Source: Pelodera strongyloides (Eukaryota; Nematoda; Chromadorea; Rhabditida; Rhabditidae). From it: a stretch of 64,000 bases of DNA. Made by a program: the position numbers and the translations under genes. This document shows positions 10,901-19,964 of this stretch, piece by piece. Under the pieces are notes generated by a model that made no database searches, was not told the DNA's origin, and saw only the letters and a list, made by a program, of their open reading frames with translations. Location of the stretch: assembly GCA_036852015.1 (NCBI GenBank), contig JAANDG010000034.1, positions 434,001-498,000 on the forward strand, written 5' to 3'. How positions within the stretch are numbered: the first letter of the stretch is position 1; each line of letters starts with the position of its first letter.

Positions 10901-13871
10901 GTCCTTCGTGAAAAAGAGTCCCTGATGTCGGACTCCATGTCTATGGTGAGTATTTTAGAGGGATGGGGTCATTTCCATTTATCCCTTACTTTATTTTTGA
11001 TGTGTATGTATAGTACACCCCATGTGAGTCACAATTTCACAATCAGTGCAACGGCTTCCCGCGTCACCGTTTGTAGTTTGCTCCTATTGGGAAAACGACA
11101 TGAATCCCGCTCTATTAGACAGCTTGTGCACCGTAGCCGCCAGCCGGCAGGGATTTAGGGAAATAGTGACATATATAAAAGAGTTAGTGTAAGCCATCGC
11201 TATCTCAACTTCTTTATCTTAGATCTAACTCCCTTTGTCTAGCTGATTTGGGAATTTGGAATTGTTGTTGTCATAGATAATTGGTCGTGTCATAGATTGT
11301 AATTTCTTCAGGTAAATGTTCAACAATTCGACATACAAATGCGTCTCGACAAAGCGCTGAAAGAAAACGAACAGTTAATGGAAGTGATTGCGAGACTCAA
11401 CAAAGCGGTGAGTTGTTTTACTACTGGTTTTCCTTACACATCGTGTTTCATAAGTATACGAACACCCAATGTAATGTTTTTTCTACCCAAAAACCAAAAT
11501 AACGTCAAATGAGTACCACAATTGGATTCGGCTGTACTGTAATGTAGCTGAGTTGTAGTGTGTATTCAGGAAGCCAATCTATTGTTGGATATACAATGAG
11601 TTGTGCCTGTTGTGCTTCGCTTTGTGCGCTCCCATTATCATTGAAAAGAAAACGGATTTTGTTGCAGAGAGAGTCAGATGCAACTTCAGCTACTGAGCGC
11701 ATTGGTCGCCTCGAAGCCCAGCTTGAGGGGGAGAAAGTCGGAAACGGTCAACTGAAAGGAGCGGTACGTATTGTTGTCGATTGGTCGCTGTAGAGTTGCA
11801 TAGTAAATTTATGGTCAAAATCTAACTTGATGGTCAAATTCTAACTTGACGTACGTATTGTTTTCGATTACTTTCAAGCCGCATGCCGTCCGAACAGCCT
11901 TAACCAGAATTCTTTTCTTTTGTTGTTTTCTTGATGGGGCAAGAAGGAACGTTTAAACGAGTACAATTGCGTGTTTCTGGCCTGACCTTGCTATCGCTGT
12001 GTTTGTCTTTAGCTCGTTGCGGCAGAGCAGTTTGCTGACCATCTTAAGCGAAGACTTGGCGAAGTTGTACAAGGAAAGGAACAGGGCCAAGCGGCCGCCA
12101 TGACAGCTGCTAACAGGGAGCTTTGCGAATTGCGGTACGCATTTCGTTTTCTGTTCAGGTTTCTTGTTTTAGAGTTGTTGGACGGTGCGTTTCTGCTTTT
12201 CTACCGTATGATTTCTGTGGGTGTGGGTAAAATTTTCTGCGAAAGTGTGTCTATTTCCTTTCCTAATCGATATTGAGATTATTTATTGTTGGTTGAATAT
12301 CAATTATATCATTTGTGCTCCTTTTCTAGGGAGCAGGTCGATTCGTTGACTGCCCGTCTTTTTGAAAAAGAGGATCTTCTGGAACTGCAGGGAAACGACC
12401 GCAGAAACAAAGGTTTTCATTATTCGTGAAACATTTTTTTTACACTGGAAAAAGTTGCCTCGCAAACGCCGAGGTTTTCACGATTTGCCTCGACAATGCC
12501 GAGGAAAAAGCGCCTCGACAATGCCGAGGAGAGGTCCAAATGACTGCCAGCGGAAAGACGTCTACGTCTTTCCGTCTTTTTGCCACATATGCGTGCATAG
12601 CTCAGTGGGTGAAGGCGCTGATTACAGTTGAGTGGTCAGGGTTCAATTCCACTCATGTTCGTATGTCTTATGAGGCTTTATTCATATAATATATGTGATG
12701 TGATGTGTGATAGACACATCACATAACATATTAAATTATTGCACAATTTATTTATTATTGCCTCGAAAACGCCGCCTCGGCAATAGCTAGGCAGCGATTT
12801 GCCGAGCTTTCGCCTCGACAATGCTCCGCGGCAAAACTCGTGAAGGCAGCTAGGCATTGTCGGGCAATTTTCTCGGCATTTGCGAGGCAACTTTGTTCAG
12901 TGGGGTCCTTCGTCCTTGGTTGGGTTTGGGTTAAAGATTTTCATTTTGGTCAATTTACTTGCACAGAAGGATGAGAGGTTCATTCATAATATGACTGTGA
13001 AAACCGCATTATTTCATAACTGGTCGTTGACATTGTTTGTTATTAATCAAAATGTTTGTTATAACTTTTATCTTTAGGTCACGTTGATGTTGAAGCCGGG
13101 CTTGTGGGAAAACTTCGCGAGAAAGATGAGTATATTGATTCGCTGGAGAATGAGGTATGTGTATATTTACGCGCGATCATTTTATGATTACGTGTTGTAA
13201 TTTTTCATTTGTTTCTTATTTTGTTATCTATTCCAACGTATATTTTCAGTTGAGAAACTTGCGCGGCGAGATTGAGAAGCTCCAAATGGCGCTTCAGGAC
13301 AAAGAGGCCATTATTCAGGTAATTATTTTATTCTGTGGATTTATTTATTTTGTACAGCACGCTGAGGTTGAGGTTTGCCGTCTTGGCTTTTTGAATATAT
13401 TGCGCGAAATAATGATTTTGTGATGCAAATCATTCCTTGTTTTCATTTCAGCCATCACAGGTAACTGGGTTTGTTAGTTTGTTGAGCAGTATTTCTCACT
13501 CATATTCGCACGTGTGTGACGTGTGATAGTATGCTATCCTCCTGAAATTTGGACCTTTATTATATGAGTTCTACTAGTTGTGTTTTCCACTGTGTAATAG
13601 TTCACAAAACTGCATAATTAATTATGTAAATGCTAAGCGTTTGAGTGTTGAGGTAATGCATGTATAAATAACAGTATAACTATAGTAAGGTTAACATAAA
13701 TGTTACGCCGTGATACGCTCTGTCCTAATGTCCTAATATTTTCTGTTATAGATCATGGAGGAGGACCGCAATGAAGGAACTCGTCAAATTGCTGAAAGCG
13801 AGAATAGAATCCAAGGTCTTGAAAGGCAGATTCGAGTGTTCAATTTGAATCGCATCGACGATAACCTCTAA
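7957..13871 (+). CDS. allo-1: Coiled-coil protein, candidate autophagy receptor ALLO-1
   Basis: The fourteen exons are 7957-8101, 8800-8969, 9222-9273, 9588-9715, 9934-10023, 10859-10945, 11312-11407, 11668-11763, 12013-12134, 12330-12412, 13078-13154, 13250-13318, 13452-13460 and 13752-13871. All are GT-AG and in phase, giving 447 aa. Residues 1-110 are Ser/Thr-rich and low-complexity. CDEFEVIGSV holds an acidic-flanked F42-x-x-I45, the form of an LC3/GABARAP-interacting motif. From about residue 125 the protein is a near-continuous heptad-like, Glu/Lys/Gln-rich coiled coil, with no membrane segment. The name rests on architecture plus adjacency to threonine aldolase (recalled C. elegans R102.5/R102.4); I did not align it. 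ALLO-1 links paternal organelles to LGG-1 in the embryo. Introns 2, 3, 5 and 10 hold transposable elements; exon 13 is a 9-nt microexon. Gene structure is firm, the symbol about 0.6. Confidence 0.85.
8183..8288. mobile_element. Small GGCC-ended palindromic MITE in intron 1
   Basis: The ends CTGAGGCC and GGCCTCAG are inverted and the left arm continues GTATTCACCAAC. It resembles the elements at 17474-17605 and 26981-27120. Confidence 0.5.
8298..8718. mobile_element. TTAA-ended palindromic MITE in intron 1
   Basis: TTAAAGGATCGCAGTCACTT at the left is mirrored by AAGTGACTGCGATCCTTTAA at the right. The arms stay complementary for over 100 bp with small gaps. The ends and length match the PALTTAA class I recall from C. 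elegans. Confidence 0.9.
9350..9491. mobile_element. GGGGTTTCC-type MITE, copy 2, intron 3
   Basis: It starts TATTGGGGTTTCCAACTATC and ends CATTCTTGGAAACCGCATAA. It contains ATACTGTAAATTTTCAG like the other copies and is in the sense orientation relative to the host gene. Confidence 0.85.
10258..10799. mobile_element. Inverted-repeat element carrying a tRNA-like segment, intron 5
   Basis: AGGTGACTCTAGGCCCGCAG on the left is the inverse of GGGCCTAGAGTCACCT on the right. Inside are further GGGCGTGCCC-type inverted blocks. The tRNA-like sequence lies near the middle. No protein is encoded. The architecture is the same as at 699-1187 but the end sequence differs. Confidence 0.85.
10494..10574 (+). 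pseudogene. Class II tRNA-like sequence inside the intron 5 element
   Basis: TGGCCGAGTGGTCTAGG and AGTTCGATTCC match the A and B boxes, with a long variable region between. The anticodon stem is broken and the acceptor pairs weakly, so it is a pseudogene or SINE head. The bases after it (TTTGTCTTGCAAAG) match those after the tRNA-like gene at 875-956 (TTGTGTCTTGCAAAG), so the two share an origin. Confidence 0.6.
12443..12902. mobile_element. Inverted-repeat element with tRNA-like segment, intron 10
   Basis: CACTGGAAAAAGTTGCCTCG at the left and CGAGGCAACTTTGTTCAGTG at the right are inverted copies, and the body matches 172-660 closely. It sits 30 bp after the weak donor of exon 10. This is the clean solo form used to define the family. 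Confidence 0.88.
12591..12659 (+). other. tRNA-like segment, second copy
   Basis: Nearly identical to 340-410, with two or three base differences. A and B boxes are kept; acceptor pairing is absent. Confidence 0.6.
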
Positions 13872-14672
13872 GTTCTAATTGCTAGTTGCGAACGGCAGGT
13901 AAGTCGAGTTTTTTTCTATTGATGATCGGTCGAATGTCTTGGTTACTTGTTTTTTTTCGTTATCATTGTTATTATTGTAACTGTGCTGGATCGCATTATT
14001 ATCTTCGTTGCTTTTGCCCAAATCAGACATTCACAATCCGCACGGTTAGCTTAGTCTGTATGTATTTTTGTTGAGTAAATTTATTATTATTACATTATTA
14101 CTGTACATGCGTTCATTATTCCTCTTCTAACAATCGCGATGTGATGTAAAATAACGCATTCTTATTCGAACAAGGCCGCTTTGCTTTTTCATAATGAGTA
14201 TTTTTGCGGGAATGGTTTTTTTCTCCGTATTTCTTAGTTTTCTGACCTCTACTCTGTACATTATTGGTACATTGCTCGTAGATATGCTTTTTCTCCATTT
14301 TTTTCTTCGTCTAACTCTTGGCTGCTAGTTTCATATCGATTCGATTCAATTACTACAGGTTTAATAATTTAGTCTTATGTATACTAACATCTACCTATTT
14401 TACCAAAGCAAGTCTCAAAAACAGTTTTTTTGGCACTCATGTTTTAGCACAGCAAGCAGACTTACTTTATTTTATCTGAAAATTGGAAACCTGCGTGCCA
14501 GTTATTATTCATTCACAGTTTTTTTTCTTGCAGTTTTCCTTCCACGTATGTTCGCTTTGATATGTTGTACAGTATCTTCAATGTACCCTATATTCATCAT
14601 ATTTTGTTATTTTGTACATTCTTAGCTTTGTATTTTATGCCGCTTACCTTGTTAGAAAATGCATACCCACAA

Positions 14673-14678
14673 AATAAA
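14673..14678 (+). terminator. Candidate poly(A) signal of the coiled-coil gene
   Basis: AATAAA followed by T/G-rich sequence. It is the first canonical hexamer on the plus strand after the stop that I found. Confidence 0.4.
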
Positions 14679-15754
14679 CGCTGTATATAGAAATGTTTGT
14701 TTGTATATCTGTCCTCTTCACCTTAGGGTACACAGTAACTCCTCATTTTTCAACATCATTTGAAAGTATTTCTTGGATAACCTAGGGTTTTAAGATGACA
14801 GACTTTTACTATTTGAAAACAGGGTACAAACTGGATGCTCACCCCAAGGATTATAAAACTATAAACTTGAGAACCATTGTATTGATGTGGATAAGTGGCT
14901 AGCTTTCGCTTCGTTCCATGGCATAAAACACCCCGCCAAATGCGGACGATCACCTCCCTTGCCTCCCTATCTCTAATGCATTGTATGCAAATTAGTCTAA
15001 ATCGCCTCCCGTTCTGTAATGTATTGTATGCAAATTGGTCTAAATCACCTCCCCAAAATTTTGAGACGCGGACAATTTATTCCCTGGTTCCTTCCCTTCG
15101 AGTTGTAGTAGGACTCCGGGAGTCGACGTCAGGTCTTCGGCGAGGTATTGTTAGTAGAGATTGGGGTTTCCACCACACCACCCTAAAATACGGAAGCCGC
15201 TTATCCCAAAATATTAACTACATTTTGTAGTTTGGAGTGTATGTTATGTGGTTTTCATATTCTAGTGTATGGCTCGGTCGCACCGGTGCAAGGGTTGAGA
15301 AAATGATAAAAATTGTATCGGCGAAAATGATATCAAATCGTTATCAGTATAGGCTGGCTGACCGATGGAAAATGGTGATAATTTTCAGCCATGTGGTTCA
15401 GTCGAGCTATTTGTGTTTGTCAGATGCATATGCGTTGCGGCGGTCTGTGGGTGTCTATCTATGTTCCTTTATAGGTTTATGGATAATCACAATAGTTTCA
15501 TAATAAGTGACTATCTCTAAGAAATTAATTTGAATTCACATATAATCTCGTATCATTTAGTTTTCAGATAATATGCTCTCTAGGCGGCTAGTTTCGTCTC
15601 GTTCTCTAACAGCTAACATTTTCGGGATTTTTCTAAAACGTGAGAGTTTCCGTTTAAAATAATTGATTATTTATTGTTTTTTTTTGTTTCTTGCCCTCAT
15701 TCATCCTGATACTTTAAACTTTCAAGTAAACGCAAATTGTTTATGTCTGTTATA

Positions 15755-15765
15755 TTTACTTACAG
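15755..15765 (+). promoter_or_regulatory. Probable trans-splice acceptor of the aldolase gene
   Basis: TATTTACTTACAG lies 35 nt upstream of the ATG at 15801 with no upstream exon evident. It would give a short leader, typical of SL addition. Confidence 0.5.
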
Positions 15766-15800
15766 GATCGTGTTCCTCGTCGCCCAGCACGTCGTCTGCC

Positions 15801-18800
15801 ATGACTGTCTCCTACACTACAAAAGTGACCAATTCGGCGGATTGCATTGATTTGAGATCGGATACTGTAACTCTTCCGACCAAGGAAATGAGAGAGGTGA
15901 GTAACTAATTGAGTTACTCAATTTAGTGTAACTTTATGACTTGTCATTTTCATCAAGTATCGTGAGTGTATATTGAATACTTTATTCTGAAAAGAACAAA
16001 AGCGAAATAATACAGCGTGAACAAATACGCAATATTACAGCGGAAACTTATTTTATTTTCCTTTTCCACCGCTGCCGCATTATGAAAATCCGATTCTATG
16101 ATACATCGTGAATGAACTGAGGATGGTACACCACTACCTAGTACGGTATCGGACCATAATAGGTAGTGGTGTACCACCTCCACCGAACCCACAAGAAGCT
16201 AACCATCCTCAGTTCATTCACGATGTATCATAGAATCGGATTTTCATAATGCGGCAGCGGTGGAAAAGGAAAATAAAATAAGTTTCCGCTGTAATATTGC
16301 GATATTGCGAATGGTACTACTAAATCATTTTATCACTCTACGTCAAGCTTTAGGTCATGGCTAATGCCGTTCTTGGTGACGATGTATACGGTGAAGACCC
16401 GACTGTCAACTCGCTTGAGAAGAGGCTGGTATTCTTTTTGATTCGGAATCATTCATATCTTTTGCCTCCGTCTCTGTTAATTGGTATTGATTTCTTCTAT
16501 AATTGATGTGTTGCTTACTGTTGATTTTTAGTGTTATGGAGTAGTAAACAGTTTGAACATCGATATAAGAGTAGGTTTGTTATGCGTAAGTGTTTTAGAT
16601 GCGCTGAGCTATTTGGCAAGGAGGCGGGACTCTTTGTCTGTTCGGGAACTATGGGAAACCTGTTGGCCGTGATGGCACATTGCCAGAGAGGAGAGGAGAT
16701 CATTGTGGGGAAACAGTCACACATTCATCGATGGGAACAGGGAAATTATGCCCAGATTGCGGGTGAGCTCGCATACTTATGGCCTTTGTTTAAAGAGGTT
16801 TTGTAGCGTGGGGGCACTGTTGGTTCCCTTTTTGTCCAATACTGTGAGCGGGACTATGTGCCATATCAAACCCGTAGGCCGTGTTTCTAGACTACAGTAA
16901 CTGATTTGTAAATTATAGGCTTCTTTCTGTGTGTATCGATTTTTATTGGAATTGAAACACTACGACGTTGCTTTATAGAACGCGTTGTTCCAACTGCTAG
17001 ATTTCAAGTATAGTGCCTCCAAGTATAGGTAAAGTAGGTTATGTGTATAGGCCTTCGCTAACCTCTGAGTCTGCGCTTAGGAACCGTCGTAGTTTATCTG
17101 TGATGTATATGGACCATTTCTAGGTATCAGCGCGACGACGGTTGATGTGGCACCTGATGGAACGTTGCCAATCAAATCAATCGTAGAATCGATTAGAGGA
17201 GGAGATTCACACCTGCCGGATTCGAAATTGATTTGCATAGAAAACACTCATAACTACACTGGAGGAAAGGCATTGTCGCGGGAATATCTACAGTAGGGGT
17301 TTTGGGTTTTGCCTACATTAGTGCTGCTGACGCTTATACGGTATGAAGGAATTATCATGATCTATAATGTAATTTTACATTCTGGTTTTGGATCATATTC
17401 AATACATTGAAATTGATGGTGTTTCGGGTCGGGATCCGGATCTGCAGTGTAGCAGTATTAGCCCGGATCTACAGAGGCCATATTCACCACTCCCATTCCC
17501 TCGGGGAAATATTTCCTGGGGACAGAAAATAGCATTCTAATGTGAGAGACGCAGAGAAAAATACGGGGAATTCTCCATGGGGAACTGAGTGGTGAATATG
17601 GCCTCAGAAAACAGTGTATCACTCCATTTAGGGCTGTGAAGGAGCTGGCCGACCGTAGAGGCCTCAAGATCCATATGGACGGTGCAAGAGTGTACAACGC
17701 TTCGATCGCCACTGGAATGTCGTTAGCTGAAATTGCCAGGTAAACAAACGGCTGTTGTGAGAAGAAGATAAGTGCGCCCCACGTGCCCGTCTCCTTTAAT
17801 AATCGTTTGTATATGTGCGGAGTGCGGAGTAATGAAAATAATGATTGTTACTTCTTACTATACCGGACGGACACTGGTCAGCCTTTACCAGTTAAGTTGT
17901 TTTCCAGCTACACTGACACTCTACAAATGTGCTTCTCGAAAGGATTGGGCGCTCCAGTTGGATCGATACTTGTTGGACCCAAGAATCTAATCGATATTGC
18001 CAGACATAGAAGAAAGGTGTGTAAAATTACCCTTTTTTATAAATGATGCTTTTTGTTGTTGATTTATGTGCCAAGTACTTGGACCCAAGTTATAGAAAAA
18101 AATAGATCATAGCATTCTCGCTCGTTTTTCGTTGGTACTTTGCCAAACCTCTTAGTTCGCCGAATCTCTCTTGTAGGCTATTGGGGGTGGATGGCGTCAG
18201 GCTGGAGTTTTGGCCGCTGCTGCTCATTATGCTTTGGATCGAGCTGTGGAGACAATTAACAGAGATCATGCAAATGCGGTACGTTATTGATTTTTTCTGG
18301 ACTTGGACTAACTACGCGATGGGAGATGGGACCATAGATCATTCAAGTATTTGCGAGCGTCGCTAGCGCCGCTAGCGTCATTAGCTCTGATTTATATTCA
18401 ACCTACTTAATCATGAGTTAATTCTAAGAGTACACAGTTACGGTTACGGTAATAACATTAGTCTTCAACCCCGGTATTATTCAGTAATGTGAGGTAAGCG
18501 TTAGCACAATTCAAACCTTTTTGTATTGTTCGTCGGTGATCCCGAAGATTTGTTTCAGAAGAAACTGGCTCAAGGTTTGAATGAATTGACTCCAGAACAT
18601 TTGAAGACCGTGCTCCATGCAAATGAGACCGGATTGACCAACATCATTGTAGTGCAGTGCGGAGGCGGAATTACACCACCACAGGTAGTTTTAAACTAAA
18701 GACCCAACCCGGGTAAAGCCCTCGTATGCGAAAGGGTCGAAACGGGGTTACCATATTATGTATGGTACATTCATGTTTTCTTTATTGCAATTATTCCCTT

Positions 18801-19383
18801 ATATTTTTCCAAATTGTTTCCTCTTTTATTTGTGAGGTGTTAGGGCATTACTAGTCTTGTTCGATTTGTGAGAAAGTTGAATAGATAATGCATATAGACA
18901 TGACTTACCCGACAATTTCACTCGATAATGTTGGAGTTTAAACTGGAGTGTAGTTAGGAGGGAGTCGTGATGTGGTTACTTTGACTTTTGTTTACTATAT
19001 GATTGTAGATGGTGAAATTCTTCCATTCGCATGGAGTTCTTGTGATGGCCTTTGATGACACTCGTGTGCGAATTGTTCTCAACTGGGGAATCGATGACGA
19101 GAAGTTGGAGAACGTCCTCAAGGTATTTTTTTTAGAAGGTTGAAGGTGTGGTAATTCTAAATAAGATAGCCATATATTCAGCGGTGGCGGGACTGAACGG
19201 TAATAGATTGATGAGCTGAATTTGTTTATAAATTCGGGTGTATTCAGTTGGTAAGTGCCCGAGTATTGCAATTGAGTGTGAAGTATGAACTAAGCGGTTA
19301 TGAATTTTGGTTTGGTTGATTCTTCATCTCTTCCTTTTAAGGTTTACAAGGAGTTTGTCAACAGTCTGCCGCCAAGTGCTTGA
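15801..19383 (+). CDS. L-threonine (low-specificity/allo-) aldolase, PLP enzyme
   Basis: It cleaves L-threonine or L-allo-threonine to glycine and acetaldehyde with pyridoxal phosphate. Exons are 15801-15896, 16354-16424, 16599-16762, 17124-17292, 17632-17739, 17908-18016, 18177-18278, 18559-18684, 19009-19122 and 19342-19383, giving 366 aa, normal for the family. Family landmarks: [13 protein letters not shown] at the N-terminus, [24 protein letters not shown], the stacking histidine in KQSHIHRW (H97), MDGARVYNA (D183, R186), the PLP lysine in [12 protein letters not shown] (K214), and GGGWRQAG. It is probably cytosolic, with no targeting peptide. The exon 2/3 junction keeps the conserved [11 protein letters not shown] only with a GC donor (see findings). 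Intron 2 holds a large palindrome and intron 4 a MITE. No symbol is used; the recalled C. elegans counterpart is R102.4. Confidence 0.95.
16029..16301. repeat. Large palindrome between exons 1 and 2 of the aldolase
   Basis: Arms of about 100 bp (CGCAATATTACAGCGGAAAC on the left, GTTTCCGCTGTAATATTGCG on the right) are near-perfect complements. A smaller inner pair (ACACCACTACCTA / TAGGTAGTGGTGT) sits in the centre, with a 28-bp insertion on one side. It is a MITE-like foldback. Confidence 0.9.
17474..17605. mobile_element. Palindromic MITE in intron 4 of the aldolase
   Basis: GAGGCCATATTCACCACT and AGTGGTGAATATGGCCTC are exact inverted ends. It finishes 26 bp before the exon 5 acceptor. Confidence 0.85.
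18691..18752 (+). pseudogene. Decayed hammerhead-ribozyme relative in intron 8
   Basis: It shares GAAAGGGTCGAAACGGGGTT, CCTCGTATGCGA and GACCCAAC with the hammerhead at 44.98 kb, at the same spacing. The CTGATGA core has become CTAAAGA, so catalysis is not expected. Confidence 0.6.
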
Positions 19384-19499
19384 GGATGAAGTGTTTCATT
19401 ATTCTGCATGTTTCGATAAATTCTTTATTTATTTCCCTGTTTTTTTTTGCCATTGAAGAAAAATGTCTGAAATCATTGTATAGATTACATCAAATATCA

Positions 19500-19505
19500 A
19501 ATAAA
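19500..19505 (+). terminator. Poly(A) signal of the aldolase gene
   Basis: AATAAA lies 117 nt after the stop codon, followed by a T-rich stretch; normal 3' UTR length for a nematode. Confidence 0.75.
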
Positions 19506-19811
19506 ATCTAAATTTAGTTTCGAAAACTTATAAATTATCGTTTTTAGTTAGATTTTTGAAGTTGAGAGCATTGGAAGTGTTTATTTGCCTAACTGTCATG
19601 TACAAAGACTACGGTAGTTCATAACGCGTGAAACCCCTGCACAACTACATTTCCATGCAAATTTCTGTGCCCATCTGGGGAATTTACGGTGCAAAATTGA
19701 ACACAATTTGCATATAATACAAATAATGCAGTTGTCCAGCATAATTTTCAAAACCGTGTGCCATCTCTGTACCACTGGCTTTAAACGTTATGGTTCCGTT
19801 CTGTATGTTTT

Positions 19812-19952
19812 TTTTTCAAGATTTACTACCGTATTCTGTCAATACTACCGTATTTTTACACGAAATCTGCATATATAATATGGGAAATTAAAAAAAACTA
19901 TTCTCGTGTAGTTCCATGATACGGTAAATTTTCAGCATACTTGCGAACCCCA
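19812..19952. mobile_element. GGGGTTTCC-type MITE, copy 3, left end diverged
   Basis: The right end CATACTTGCGAACCCCATTA and the ACTACCGTAT, TATTCTCGTGTAGTTCC and GTAAATTTTCAG blocks match copies 2 and 4. The left terminus is not recognisable. The element ends 12 nt before the zinc-finger gene's ATG. Confidence 0.75.
19929..19935 (+). promoter_or_regulatory. Element-derived splice or trans-splice acceptor
   Basis: TTTTCAG, a perfect nematode acceptor, is part of MITE copy 3 (also TTTTCAG in copy 2, TTTTCAC in copy 1). It leaves 29 nt before ATG 19965. Confidence 0.5.
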
Positions 19953-19964
19953 TTAGCGTTGATT

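Larger units (their letters stand above)
13872..15765. other. 3' UTR and spacer between the coiled-coil and aldolase genes
   Basis: The best poly(A) signal is AATAAA at 14673-14678, which would give a 3' UTR of about 800 nt. No exon is supported between there and the acceptor at 15765. A sequence of about 36 bp is directly repeated at 14975-15010 and 15017-15053. Confidence 0.5.
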
